Of a stretch of DNA of 64,000 nucleotides, positions 54,319-63,894 are shown piece after piece. Numbering within the stretch: the stretch's first letter is position 1; the number at the start of each line of letters is the position of its first letter. The DNA is from Mycolicibacterium chlorophenolicum (lineage in GTDB: Bacteria; Actinomycetota; Actinomycetes; Mycobacteriales; Mycobacteriaceae): NCBI RefSeq assembly GCF_001044235.1, contig NZ_JYNL01000069.1, forward strand, positions 828,780 through 892,779. Direction: 5' to 3'. Made by a program: the position numbers and the translations under genes. The notes beneath the pieces were generated by a model, which had not been told where the DNA came from, ran no database searches, and was given only the letters and a program-made list of their open reading frames with translations.

Positions 54319-55842
54319 GTGGGCACACCCGTCGCACCGACCGTGTCCGCCCTGGTCGCGCCGCTGACTGACGTCGAGGACCGAGGCGTCTACGGTATCG
54401 ATGGCGCCGGGGAGCCGTCGTTCGTGGACTGGCGCAGCCACATTCGGCAGGCCGCCGCGCTGGCGGCGGCGCTGCGCGCGCGCCTGGATCCGACACGGCC
54501 ACCCCATGTCGGGGTGCTGGCGGGCAACACGCCGTTCTTCTCCGCGGTGCTGGTGGCCGCGGCGCTCTCGGGCGTCGTGCCGGTCGGGCTGAACCCCACC
54601 CGGCGCGGGGCGGCATTACAACGCGACATCGACCACGCGGACTGCCAGCTGGTCCTGGCCGACCGCGCCAGCGCGGTGGACGGAATCGCGGCGATCGACG
54701 TCGAATCCTGTTCCTTCGCCGAGGAACTGGCCGCGCACGCCGATGCCGACGTCGAGTTCCGCCGCGCCGACCCCGACGACCTGTTCATGCTGATCTTCAC
54801 CTCGGGCACCAGCGGGGATCCCAAGGCGGTGCGCTGCACCCACGAGAAGGTCGCCGTCCCCGGGCAGATGCTGGCCCAGCGGTTCGGCCTCGGCGCCTCG
54901 GACACCTGCTACCTGTCCATGCCGCTGTTCCATTCCAACGCGATCATGGCCGGGTGGGCACCCGCGGTGGCCGCGGGCGCCTCGATCGCGCTGCGACGCA
55001 AATTCTCCGCCTCGCAGTTCTTCCCCGACATCCGCCGCGTCGGGGCCACCTACGCCAACTACGTCGGCAAGCCGCTGTCCTACATCCTCGCCACACCCGA
55101 GCGCCCCGACGACACCGACAACCCGCTGCGCGTCGCCTACGGCAACGAGGGCGCGCCGCGGGATCTGACGCGCTTCGCGCACCGGTTCGCCGTCGAGGTG
55201 GTCGACGGCTTCGGATCGAGCGAGGGCGGGGTGTCGATCGCGCGCACGCCCGACACACCCGAGGGTGCGCTCGGTCCGCTCGTCGGCGGCGTGACGATCC
55301 TGGACGTCGACACCGGCGAGGAGTGTCCGCCCGGGGTGATCGGCGAACTGGTCAACACCGAAGGGCCAGGCCAGTTCCGCGGCTACTACCGGGATCCCGA
55401 CGCCGAGGCCGACCGCATGCGGGGCGGGGTCTACCACAGCGGTGACCTGGCCTATCGGGACGAGAACGGTTTCGCCTACTTCGCCGGCCGCCTCGGTGAT
55501 TGGATGCGGGTCGACGGCGAGAACCTCGGGACCGCGCCCATCGAGCGCATCCTCATGCGCTACCCCGACCTCACCGAGGCCGTCGTCTACCCGATTCCCG
55601 ACGAGGCTGTCGGGGACCGGGTGATGGCAGCGCTGGTCCTGCCCGATCCGGCGGGCTTCGATCCGTCGGCGTTCATCGAATTCCTTGGTCAGCAGGACGA
55701 TCTCGGACCCAAGCAGTGGCCGTCGTTCGTGCGTGTCGCCACTGCGCTGCCCCGCACCGAGACGTTCAAGGTGGTCAAGCGCCGGCTGTCGGCCGAGGCC
55801 ACCGACTGCGATGATCCCGTGCACGAGATCGTCCGGCCGTGA
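54319..55842 (+). CDS. fadD17: Acyl-CoA synthetase FadD17
   Basis: 507 aa (502 in Rv3506). Motifs: IFTSGTSGDPKAVRCTHEKV (P-loop), FHSNAIMAGWAP, VDGFGSSEGGVSIART, YHSGDLAYRDENGFAYFAGR and C-terminal PRTETFKVVKRRL with the catalytic Lys. It adenylates a sterol side-chain carboxylate and joins it to CoA, feeding FadE26/27. Start is the GTG at 54319, 10 bp after the fadE27 stop, since the frame further left runs inside fadE27. It overlaps the second fadD by four bases. Confidence 0.93.
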   Translation: MGTPVAPTVSALVAPLTDVEDRGVYGIDGAGEPSFVDWRSHIRQAAALAAALRARLDPTRPPHVGVLAGNTPFFSAVLVAAALSGVVPVGLNPTRRGAALQRDIDHADCQLVLADRASAVDGIAAIDVESCSFAEELAAHADADVEFRRADPDDLFMLIFTSGTSGDPKAVRCTHEKVAVPGQMLAQRFGLGASDTCYLSMPLFHSNAIMAGWAPAVAAGASIALRRKFSASQFFPDIRRVGATYANYVGKPLSYILATPERPDDTDNPLRVAYGNEGAPRDLTRFAHRFAVEVVDGFGSSEGGVSIARTPDTPEGALGPLVGGVTILDVDTGEECPPGVIGELVNTEGPGQFRGYYRDPDAEADRMRGGVYHSGDLAYRDENGFAYFAGRLGDWMRVDGENLGTAPIERILMRYPDLTEAVVYPIPDEAVGDRVMAALVLPDPAGFDPSAFIEFLGQQDDLGPKQWPSFVRVATALPRTETFKVVKRRLSAEATDCDDPVHEIVRP

Positions 55843-57512
55843 CCGCATCCCGGCGCACCGACGTCGCCACGATGCTGCTCGACCGTCGCGGCGACCGGCA
55901 TCCCGGTCTGCGCACCCGGGAGCGGCAGTGGTCCTGGGACGAGGTGGTGGCCGAATCGGCCGCCCGCGCGACGCTGGCGACCTCACTGCATCACCGAAGA
56001 TCCGACGACGCACCGTTTCACATCGGCGTCCTGCTCGACAACGTGCCGGACTTCGTGTTCTGGCTGGGCGGCGCCGCGCTCGCGGGCGCGACCGTCGTCG
56101 GCCTGAACCCCACCCGCGGTGCCTCGGATCTGGCCGCCGACATCCGGCATGCCGACTGCGCGATGATCGTCACCGACACCGCCGGCTCCGAGCGCCTCGA
56201 CCGTCTGGATCATGGCGTCGCCGACGACCTGATCCTGCGGGTCGACACGGACGACTACCGGCGACGCGTCGAGGAGTGGCGCGGAAGAGCAGGCGCCGCG
56301 GAGGGTGTCGATGCGGACACCCTGCTGCTGCTGTTGTTCACCTCCGGCACCACCGGCACGTCGAAGGCCGTTCGCTGCACCCAGGGCAGGCTGGCCCGGA
56401 TCGCCTACGCCGCGACCGACAAGTTCGGGCACCACCGCGGCGACGTCGACTACTGCTGCATGCCGCTGTTCCACGGCAACGCGCTGATGGCGCTCTGGGC
56501 GCCCGCACTGGCCAACGGTGCGACGGTGTGCCTGACCCCGACGTTCTCGGCGTCCGGCTTCCTGCCCGACGTCCGGTTCTTCGGCGCCACGTTCTTCACC
56601 TATGTCGGCAAGGCACTGGCCTACCTGATGGCCACCCCCGAGGCCCCCGACGACGCCGACACCACCCTGCAACGCGGATTCGGCACCGAGGCCTCCCCCG
56701 AGGACCAGAAGGAGTTCCGGCGCCGGTTCGGCGCCGAGTTGTTCGAGGGATACGGCTCCAGCGAGGGCGGGGCGGTGGCCGTGCCGGACCCGGCCGCCCC
56801 GCCCGGCGCCCTGGGCCGTCCCGCCCACCCCGACGTGGTGGTCGTCGACCCCGGCACCGGGACGCCCTGTCCCCCTGCCGCTCTCGACACCACCGGACGG
56901 GTCCGCAACGCGGACGAGGCCATCGGCGAGATCGTCGACCGGCGTGCGGCGCGAGACTTCGAGGGCTACTACCGCAACGACGCCGCCGACGCCGAGCGGA
57001 CCCGCAACGGCTGGTACTGGACCGGCGACCTCGGCTACGTCGACACCGAAGGATTCCTGTACTTCGCGGGCCGGCGAGGTGACTGGATCCGCGTCGACGG
57101 CGAGAACATCTCGGCATTGACCGTCGAACGGGTACTCCGACGCCATCCCGACGTCATCGCCGCCGCGGTGTACGGGGTGCCCGACCCGCGGTCAGGAGAC
57201 CAAGTGATGGCCGCCGTGGAGGTCGCCGATCCGCGCACCTTCGACGCCGCCGGCTTCGGCACCTTCCTCGCTGAGCAGGAAGACCTCGGCGCCAAGGGGT
57301 TTCCACGGTTGCTGCGGGTGTCGGCCAATCTGCCGGCCACCGGATCGAACAAGATCCTCAAACGCGATCTGCAGGCACAGCGCTGGCACACCGCGGAGGC
57401 GGTCTACCGCTGGACCGGTCGCGGGCGGCCGGAGTATCGGTTGATGAGCGCCGCCGACCGGCAGGCGCTCGACGACGAATTCTCGGCGCACGGAAGGGAA
57501 TCGCATGTCTGA
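55839..57512 (+). CDS. Second acyl-CoA synthetase, FadD17 paralogue
   Basis: 557 aa. Parallel motifs to fadD17: LFTSGTTGTSKAVRCTQGRL, PLFHGNALMALWAPALANGA, FEGYGSSEGGAVAVPD, YWTGDLGYVDTEGFLYFAGR, and the C-terminal Lys in PATGSNKILKRDLQ. Shared blocks such as ATPEAPDDAD against ATPERPDDTD and YVGKxLxYxLATPE show it is a relative of its neighbour, likely an old tandem duplication. It should activate a different sterol or bile-acid-type carboxylate. The GTG start overlaps the previous stop (GTGA), and the stop overlaps the kstD-like gene by eight bases. Confidence 0.88.
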   Translation: MTASRRTDVATMLLDRRGDRHPGLRTRERQWSWDEVVAESAARATLATSLHHRRSDDAPFHIGVLLDNVPDFVFWLGGAALAGATVVGLNPTRGASDLAADIRHADCAMIVTDTAGSERLDRLDHGVADDLILRVDTDDYRRRVEEWRGRAGAAEGVDADTLLLLLFTSGTTGTSKAVRCTQGRLARIAYAATDKFGHHRGDVDYCCMPLFHGNALMALWAPALANGATVCLTPTFSASGFLPDVRFFGATFFTYVGKALAYLMATPEAPDDADTTLQRGFGTEASPEDQKEFRRRFGAELFEGYGSSEGGAVAVPDPAAPPGALGRPAHPDVVVVDPGTGTPCPPAALDTTGRVRNADEAIGEIVDRRAARDFEGYYRNDAADAERTRNGWYWTGDLGYVDTEGFLYFAGRRGDWIRVDGENISALTVERVLRRHPDVIAAAVYGVPDPRSGDQVMAAVEVADPRTFDAAGFGTFLAEQEDLGAKGFPRLLRVSANLPATGSNKILKRDLQAQRWHTAEAVYRWTGRGRPEYRLMSAADRQALDDEFSAHGRESHV

Positions 57513-59085
57513 CTCGGATGAGCGCTTGCGCGAAGACCATGACTGGGACGAGGAGACCGACGTGCTGGTCGCCGGGTCGGGTGCGGGCGGGGTCACCGGC
57601 GCGTACACCGCGGCGCGCGAGGGCCTCGACGTCCTGCTGGTCGAGGCGTCGGACAGGTTCGGCGGCACCACCGCCTACTCCGGCGGCGGCGGCATGTGGT
57701 TCCCGTGCAACCCCGTGCTGCAGCGCGCCGGCGTCGACGACACCCTCGACGACGCACTGGAGTACTACAACGCCGTCGTCGGCGACCGCACACCCGCCGC
57801 GCTGCGCGAGGCCTACGTGCGCGGCGGTGCGCCGCTGATCGCCTACCTCGAAACCGATGAGCAACTGAAGTTCTCGCTGCTGCCCTGGCCCGACTACTTC
57901 GGGTCCGCCCCGAAGGCACGCACCGACGGTATGCGGCACATCGCGGCCAAGCCGCTGCGGACGGCCGCCGCACCCGATCTCGTCGAGCTCATCCGCGGCC
58001 CGCTCGACACCGATCGTCTCGGCCGTCCGCAGCCCGAGGACTACTTCGTCGGCGGCCGTGCGCTGATCGCCCGCTTCCTCATCGCGCTGCGCCGCCACCC
58101 GCACGCCGCTGTGCGGCTGAACACCGCGCTGACCCGCCTCGTCGTCGAGGACGGCGCGGTGGTGGGCGCGGTGGTGACGACCGACGAGGGCAGCCGGGCC
58201 ATCCGGACCCGCCGCGGCGTGCTGCTCGCCGCGGGCGGATTCGAGCACAACGACCAGATGCGATCCCACTACGGCGTGCCGGGCCGATCCACCGACACGA
58301 TGGGGCCGCCGTCGAATCGCGGGCTGGCGCATCTGGCCGGGATCGCCGCAGGCGCCGACACCGATCTGATGGACCAGGCCTGGTGGTCGCCCGGCCTCAC
58401 CCATCCCGACGGCACGTCGGCCTTCGCCCTGTGGTTCACCGGCGGCATCTTCGTCGACGACGACGGCCGGCGGTTCGTCAACGAGTCGGCGGCCTACGAC
58501 CGGCTGGGCCGGGGTGTGCTGGCGGCGATGGCCGACGGTGCGGTGACGCTGCCCTACTGGATGGTCTACGACGATCGTGAGGGGGTGGTGCCGCCGGTGA
58601 AGGCGCCGAACGTGTCGATGGTCGAGACCGAGCGCTACGTGTCGGCCGGATTGTGGCGCACCGCAGACACTCTCGCCGGCCTGGCCGCGGCGATCGGCGT
58701 GCCCGCGTCGAACCTGGAGGACACCGTGGCCCGCTTCAACGAGTTCGCGCGCAGCGGCGCCGACGAGGACTTCGGCCGCGGCGCCGAAGCCTATGACCGC
58801 GCGTTCTCCGGAGGGGCCTCACCGCTGGTTCCGATCGATCGCCCGCCGTTCCACGCGGCCGCGTTCGGCGTGTCCGATCTGGGCACCAAGGGCGGCCTGC
58901 GCACCGACGCCGCGGCGCGGGTCCTCGACACCGCGGGTGCGGTGATCCCGGGTCTCTACGCGGCGGGCAACACGATGGCCGCCCCCAGCGGCACCGCCTA
59001 CCCCGGCGGCGGCAACCCCATCGGCACCAGCATGGTGTTCAGCCACCTGGCCGTGCTGGACATGACAGGAAGGACCCGTCCATGA
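57505..59085 (+). CDS. 3-Ketosteroid delta-1-dehydrogenase-like flavoprotein
   Basis: 526 aa. FAD motif VLVAGSGAGGVTGAYTAARE with VEASDRFGGTTAYSGGGGMW. C-terminal GLYAAGNTMAAPSGTAYPGG then GNPIG. Tyr residues in PWPDYFG, NESAAYDRL and TAYPGGG correspond to the catalytic Tyr positions of KstD, and the Gly four after the last is kept. KstD introduces the C1-C2 double bond of 3-ketosteroids, which together with 9-alpha-hydroxylation opens ring B. It is immediately before kshA (four-base overlap), so the ring-opening pair is encoded together. It is shorter than KstD1 (about 563 aa) and could be a specialised paralogue. Confidence 0.85.
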   Translation: MSDSDERLREDHDWDEETDVLVAGSGAGGVTGAYTAAREGLDVLLVEASDRFGGTTAYSGGGGMWFPCNPVLQRAGVDDTLDDALEYYNAVVGDRTPAALREAYVRGGAPLIAYLETDEQLKFSLLPWPDYFGSAPKARTDGMRHIAAKPLRTAAAPDLVELIRGPLDTDRLGRPQPEDYFVGGRALIARFLIALRRHPHAAVRLNTALTRLVVEDGAVVGAVVTTDEGSRAIRTRRGVLLAAGGFEHNDQMRSHYGVPGRSTDTMGPPSNRGLAHLAGIAAGADTDLMDQAWWSPGLTHPDGTSAFALWFTGGIFVDDDGRRFVNESAAYDRLGRGVLAAMADGAVTLPYWMVYDDREGVVPPVKAPNVSMVETERYVSAGLWRTADTLAGLAAAIGVPASNLEDTVARFNEFARSGADEDFGRGAEAYDRAFSGGASPLVPIDRPPFHAAAFGVSDLGTKGGLRTDAAARVLDTAGAVIPGLYAAGNTMAAPSGTAYPGGGNPIGTSMVFSHLAVLDMTGRTRP

Positions 59086-60242
59086 CCGAGCAGATCCGTG
59101 AGATCGACACCGGGACCGCGATGACACGCTACGCCCGCGGCTGGCACTGCCTCGGGCTCGCCGAGACGTTTCGGGAAGGAAAGCCGCACAGCTTTAACGC
59201 TTTCGGCACCATGCTGGTGGTCTTCGCCGATTCCACCGGCGCGCTCAAGGTCCTCGACGGGTACTGCCGCCATATGGGTGGCAACCTCGGCCAGGGCACC
59301 GTCAAGGGCGACGACATCGCGTGCCCGTTCCACGACTGGCGGTGGCGCGGCGACGGCAGATGCTCACTGGTGCCGTACGCGAAGCGGACCCCGCGGATGG
59401 CGCGGACCAGGGCGTGGCTCACCACCGAGGTGAACGGCCAGCTGCTGGTCTGGCACGACCCCGAGGGTTCCACGCCGCCGGCCGAACTCACCCCGCCGAC
59501 GATCGAGGGGTACGACGAGGGCCGATGGTCGCCCTGGCAGTGGAGTTCGATCCTCATCGAGGGCGCGCACTGCCGCGAGATCGTCGACAACAACGTCGAC
59601 ATGGCGCACTTCTTCTACATCCACCACGCGTATCCGACGTACTTCAAGAACGTGATCGAAGGGCACACCGCCAGCCAGTACATGGAGTCCAAACCGCGGC
59701 CCGACTACACAGCAGATCCCGAGAAGCTCTGGGAAGGAACGCATCTGAGGTCGGAGGCCACGTACTTCGGGCCCGCCTACATGATCAATTGGCTGCACAA
59801 CGACCTGGCGCCCGGGTTCACCGTCGAGGTGGCGCTGATCAACTGCCACTACCCGGTGACACACCACTCCTTCGTGCTGCAGTGGGGCGTGGCCGTCGCC
59901 GAGATGCCCGGACTGCCCGCCGACAAGGCCGCCAAGCTCGCGGGGGCGATGAACCGGACGTTCGGCGAAGGCTTCCTCCAGGACGTCGAGATCTGGAAGA
60001 ACAAGACCCGCATCGACAATCCGTTGCTGACCGAGGAGGACGGCCCGGTGTACCAGCACCGGCGCTGGTATCAGCAGTTCTACGTCGACGCCGCCGACGT
60101 CACGCCCGACATGACCGACCGCTTCGAGCAGGAGGTCGACACCACCCACGCCTTCGATCTGTGGCAACAGGAGGTGGAACACAACCTGGCCCGCATCGCC
60201 GCGGACAAAGCGGCCGCGCCGCCAGACACAGCAAACAAGTAG
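59082..60242 (+). CDS. kshA: 3-Ketosteroid 9-alpha-hydroxylase oxygenase subunit KshA
   Basis: 386 aa, Rieske-type oxygenase. Cluster ligands are CRHMGGNLGQG and CPFHDW near residues 67-88. The mononuclear iron site is in NNVDMAHFFYIHHAYP near 175-190 (Asn/Asp and two His). It hydroxylates C9 of 3-ketosteroids with electrons from the reductase KshB, which is not in this window. Last gene of the fadE26 operon, overlapping the kstD-like gene as ATGA. Loss of kshA blocks sterol growth in mycobacteria, so the location beside mce4 is meaningful. Confidence 0.94.
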   Translation: MTEQIREIDTGTAMTRYARGWHCLGLAETFREGKPHSFNAFGTMLVVFADSTGALKVLDGYCRHMGGNLGQGTVKGDDIACPFHDWRWRGDGRCSLVPYAKRTPRMARTRAWLTTEVNGQLLVWHDPEGSTPPAELTPPTIEGYDEGRWSPWQWSSILIEGAHCREIVDNNVDMAHFFYIHHAYPTYFKNVIEGHTASQYMESKPRPDYTADPEKLWEGTHLRSEATYFGPAYMINWLHNDLAPGFTVEVALINCHYPVTHHSFVLQWGVAVAEMPGLPADKAAKLAGAMNRTFGEGFLQDVEIWKNKTRIDNPLLTEEDGPVYQHRRWYQQFYVDAADVTPDMTDRFEQEVDTTHAFDLWQQEVEHNLARIAADKAAAPPDTANK

Positions 60243-60297
60243 TTGCAAAGGCCAGTTCCCTGGACAAGGCCGATGTCGGAACGGCAGGATTCCAGCC

Positions 60298-60984
60298 ATG
60301 ATCCGAGCCGCCGTCGTCCGGTTCGTCGCGGTGGCCTCGGCCGCTCTCGTCGTGTCCTCCTGCGGCTCGCCCACCGGAGGGGATCCGTCCGCGTCGGCGC
60401 CGGCGGGTCCCGTCTCCAGCGCGCCGCCTGCGGCCACCGCACAGCCGAGCGCGCCCGCGCCGAAGGCGCAGACGATTCGCGACTACATCACGGCCAACGG
60501 CCTGCAGGAGACCGTGATCCACCGCGGGGACGCCGGCGCCCCGACCGTCGACCTGCCGTGGATGGACGGCTGGGAGGACGCGGGTTCCCTCACCCCGGAG
60601 TGGGCCTATTCCGCCGTCGTCTACCGGGGACCCCGGCCCGAGGACTACACACCGAACATCGTGGTGCTGATGTCGAAGCTGACCGGCGCCGCCGATCCGC
60701 AGGCGCTGATCGACGCGGCTCCCGGCGAGCTCGCCGCCCTCACCGGCTGGGCGCCGATCGGGGACCAGGGTCCGGGCGGTCGCGACGACTACCCCAGCTA
60801 CCGGCTCGACGGCACGTGGGTGCGAGACGGCGTCACCAAGGTCGTGGCGCAGACGACGGTGGTGATCCCCGCCGACGACGGCGTCTATGTGGTGCAGTTC
60901 AACGCCGACGCCGCGCAGAGCGAATTCGACATCGCCGCGGCGGGTTTGACCACCATCACCCAGCAGGCCATCATCCTGCCCTGA
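60298..60984 (+). CDS. Lipoprotein, LpqN/LpqT family
   Basis: 228 aa. The signal peptide ends in the lipobox VVSSCGS (Cys near residue 22). A Ser/Pro/Ala linker follows, then a globular domain from about 55 (TIRDYITANGLQETVIHRGD, LPWMDGWEDAG, WAYSAVVYRG). This is the LpqN fold that binds partner proteins or lipids at the envelope. It has its own start 55 bp after kshA and converges on the IlvX-like gene. Confidence 0.85.
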   Translation: MIRAAVVRFVAVASAALVVSSCGSPTGGDPSASAPAGPVSSAPPAATAQPSAPAPKAQTIRDYITANGLQETVIHRGDAGAPTVDLPWMDGWEDAGSLTPEWAYSAVVYRGPRPEDYTPNIVVLMSKLTGAADPQALIDAAPGELAALTGWAPIGDQGPGGRDDYPSYRLDGTWVRDGVTKVVAQTTVVIPADDGVYVVQFNADAAQSEFDIAAAGLTTITQQAIILP

Positions 60985-60990
60985 GGCGGG

Positions 60991-62580
60991 TCAGGACAGC
61001 AGCGACGGCACGATCGCGTCGATCAGGTGCGGGCCCGGCTCGGCGAACGCGTCGACCAGCGCCGCCGTCAGCTCCTCGGCGGTGCGGACACGGCGGCCGG
61101 GCACGCCGAGGCCTTCGGCGATCCGCACGAAATCGATGGCGGGAGAACCCAGGTCGAGCAGTTCGCGCGCCTTCGGGCCGGGCTGGGCACCGCTGCCGAC
61201 ACCCACGCGCTGCAGCTCGATCCGCAGGATGTCGTAGGCGCCGTTGTTGAAGATCACCGTCGTCACGTCGAGGTTCTCGCGGGCCTGCGTCCACAGCGCC
61301 GAGAGGGTGTAGAGCGCCGAACCGTCGGCCTGCAACGACACCACTGGGCGGTCCGGGGCGGCGATCGCCGCGCCCACCGCGGCCGGGATGCCGTAGCCGA
61401 TGGCGCCTCCGGTCAGGGTCAGCACGTCGTGGGCCGGGGCGCCGGCGGTCGCCGCGGCGACACCGACGCCCGCAGTGTTGGATTCGTCGACGACGATGGC
61501 CCGCTCGGGCAGCAGTGCGCCGATCACGGTGGCCGCGGCGAACGCGTTCAGCTCACCGGTCGGCAGATCCGGCCGTGCCGCGGGCGCCACGGTCGCGGTG
61601 CTGCCCGGCGCCACTTCGTCGGCCAGATGTTCCAGCGCCACGGCCGCACCGGAATGCGACGCGAGCGTGTGCACCGTGCACCCCTCGGGTACCAGATCGC
61701 TCGGCTTGCCGGGATAGGCGAAGAACGACACCGGAGACACCGCACCCGCCAGCACCAGGTGTCGCGCCCCGGCCAGCTGTTCGGCGGCGGCCTCGGCGAA
61801 GTACGCGAGCCGCTCGACCGCGGGCACCCCCGCACCCCGCTCGAGCCGCGCCGGGAACGTCTCGCAGAGCACCGTCGCACCGGTGGCCTCGCCGATGCGG
61901 ACCGCGGCCGCGAGTCCCGGTCCGTGGGTCGCGTCGCCGCCGATGAGCAGCACCGTGCGTTCCCCGGAGCGCAGCGCCGACGCGGCGACGCGGACCGCGT
62001 CGTCGTCGAGTGTGCCGTCGAGTGTGCAGCCATCGTCACGCTGGCCGCCGACCGTGCCGGTGGCTTCACGCTCGGCCGTCCCGGCCCCGTCGCTCCACGA
62101 GACGTCGGCGGGCAGGATCAGCGTCGACACCACACCGCGGCGGGCCGCCTCGAGGGCGGCCACGGTGTCGGCCGCGACGTCGGCGGGCCGCAGCGTGCGG
62201 TGCACCCACCCCGACACGGAGCCCGCGACCGCGTCGATGTCGGATTCCAGTGGGGCGTCGTACTTCTTGTGATAGGTGGCGTGATCGCCGACCACGACGA
62301 CCATCGGTGTGTGCGCCCGGCGCGCGTTGTGCAGGTTGGCCAGGCCGTTGCCCAGCCCGGGACCGAGGTGCAGCAGGACCGCGGCCGGCGTGCCGGCGAT
62401 CCGGGCGTACCCGTCGGCGGCGCCGGTGGCCACGCCCTCGAAGAGCGTGAGCACCCCGCGCATGCCGCCGACGGTGTCCAGCGCGGCGACGAAGTGCATC
62501 TCCGACGTGCCGGGGTTGGCGAAGCAGACGTCGACGCCCGCACCGACGAGGGTGGTCAGCAGGGAATGCGCACCGTTCAC
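60991..62580 (-). CDS. Thiamine-diphosphate enzyme, IlvX-like (acetolactate-synthase family)
   Basis: 529 aa (515 in Rv3509c, ilvX). N-terminal Glu in LTLFEGVATGAADGYAR-type, ATHGPGLAAAV-type middle domain, and the C-terminal ThDP motif QADGSALYTL to IFNN (QADG replaces GDG, as in this branch). The branch resembles benzoylformate decarboxylase and catalytic specificity is not known; it lacks the flanking regulatory gene of true acetolactate synthases. GTG 62580 with GAGGAG five bases upstream. In M. tuberculosis it also lies just beyond the mce4/fadD17 block. Confidence 0.87.
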   Translation of the reverse strand: MNGAHSLLTTLVGAGVDVCFANPGTSEMHFVAALDTVGGMRGVLTLFEGVATGAADGYARIAGTPAAVLLHLGPGLGNGLANLHNARRAHTPMVVVVGDHATYHKKYDAPLESDIDAVAGSVSGWVHRTLRPADVAADTVAALEAARRGVVSTLILPADVSWSDGAGTAEREATGTVGGQRDDGCTLDGTLDDDAVRVAASALRSGERTVLLIGGDATHGPGLAAAVRIGEATGATVLCETFPARLERGAGVPAVERLAYFAEAAAEQLAGARHLVLAGAVSPVSFFAYPGKPSDLVPEGCTVHTLASHSGAAVALEHLADEVAPGSTATVAPAARPDLPTGELNAFAAATVIGALLPERAIVVDESNTAGVGVAAATAGAPAHDVLTLTGGAIGYGIPAAVGAAIAAPDRPVVSLQADGSALYTLSALWTQARENLDVTTVIFNNGAYDILRIELQRVGVGSGAQPGPKARELLDLGSPAIDFVRIAEGLGVPGRRVRTAEELTAALVDAFAEPGPHLIDAIVPSLLS

Positions 62581-62706
62581 GTGTGCTCCTCGGAATCGTC
62601 CGTGCGATAGTGAGCCCTCGGGCACTGTGTCAGGATTGCGTGCCGACGGGGCGGGCTCGGCGAAAATCGCATGTCATCAGGGCCCCTGGTCACGTAATTT
62701 GAGCCG

Positions 62707-63894
62707 ATGACCGACCCGCTGATCGAGAGTCTGCGACGCGCCGTCGAGCGCGCGCCCGACGACGCTCTCCTTCGGCTGCACCTTGCCGAGCAGTTGCTGG
62801 CTGCCGGCGCGGTCGACGACGCCATCGCCGAATGCGCGACGGTGCTGTCTCAGGATCCGACGTGTGGCGAGGCGCGACAGCTGATGGCCCGGTCGGTGAC
62901 GCCGGCCGAGCCTGCGGCGGGCGGTTTCGACTGGGCGGCCGCTGACCGCGAACTCGACGAGATCGTCTCGCCGATGTTCGTCGCCGATGAGGGCGGACGG
63001 GATCAGTCGGTGTCGGCCTGGGAGGCGGAGAACGCGGGCGTCACCCTGGCCGATGTGGGCGGGATGCACACCGTCAAGGACCGTTTGGAAGCAGCGTTTC
63101 TCGCGCCCATGCGTAACCCCGAGCTGCGCAAGCTCTACGGCAAGAGCCTGCGCGGCGGTCTGCTGATGTACGGGCCGCCGGGCTGCGGCAAGACGTTCCT
63201 CGCCCGCGCAGTGGCCGGAGAGTTGGGAGCGCGGTTCGTCAGTGTGGGACTGGCGGACGTCCTCGACATGTACGTCGGCAACTCCGAACGCAACATCGCA
63301 GAGCTGTTCGACCTGGTGCGCCGGGAAGCGCCCTGCGTGCTCTTCCTCGACGAGATCGATGCGCTCGGCCAGAAGCGCAGCGGAACACACAACGCTGCGA
63401 TGCGCGGTGCCGTGGTCCAGCTGTTGACCGAACTCGACGGTGTGGCACATCGCAACGACGGTGTGTTCGTGTTGGCCGCGACCAATCAGCCGTGGGATGT
63501 CGATCCCGCACTGCGTCGGCCCGGTCGGTTGGACCGGACGCTGCTGGTGCAACCGCCTGATGTCGAAGCACGGGCATCGGTGTTCCGTTACCACTTGCAA
63601 CACCGTCCCGTCGCGGGCATCGATCTGGCCCGGTTGGCCAAGGACACCAACGGTTTCTCTGGTGCCGATATCGCGCATGTCTGCGAGACCGCGTCGGAAC
63701 GGGCACTGCTCGACAGCGCCCGCAGCGGCAAGGTCCGCATGATCGAGATGCGGGACCTCGTCGCCGCTCTCAGCGAGGTTCGTCCCTCCATCGGGGAGTG
63801 GTTGCAGACCGCGCGCAACGTGGTGCTGTTCGCCGACGACGACGGCACCTATGCCGACCTGCGGACGTACCTGAAGAAGGTCAAGAAGCTGTGA
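62707..63894 (+). CDS. AAA+ ATPase with N-terminal TPR-like region
   Basis: 395 aa. A TPR-like pair of helices at about residues 1-65 (RLHLAEQLLAAGAVDDAIAE) leads into an AAA domain at about 115-370. Walker A is YGPPGCGKTFLARAV, Walker B CVLFLDEIDALG, sensor 1 LAATNQPWD, and arginine fingers are in RRPGRLDRTLL. It looks like a cell-division-control-48-type single-ring unfoldase subunit rather than a helicase. The following gene, overlapping by four bases, is another TPR protein, so the two likely form a complex. The client is unknown. Confidence 0.88.
   Translation: MTDPLIESLRRAVERAPDDALLRLHLAEQLLAAGAVDDAIAECATVLSQDPTCGEARQLMARSVTPAEPAAGGFDWAAADRELDEIVSPMFVADEGGRDQSVSAWEAENAGVTLADVGGMHTVKDRLEAAFLAPMRNPELRKLYGKSLRGGLLMYGPPGCGKTFLARAVAGELGARFVSVGLADVLDMYVGNSERNIAELFDLVRREAPCVLFLDEIDALGQKRSGTHNAAMRGAVVQLLTELDGVAHRNDGVFVLAATNQPWDVDPALRRPGRLDRTLLVQPPDVEARASVFRYHLQHRPVAGIDLARLAKDTNGFSGADIAHVCETASERALLDSARSGKVRMIEMRDLVAALSEVRPSIGEWLQTARNVVLFADDDGTYADLRTYLKKVKKL

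Noticed and set aside
60991..62580. Branched-chain amino acid acetolactate synthase (ilvB)
   Set aside because: No regulatory-subunit gene follows, and the QADG variant and context match the IlvX-type branch.
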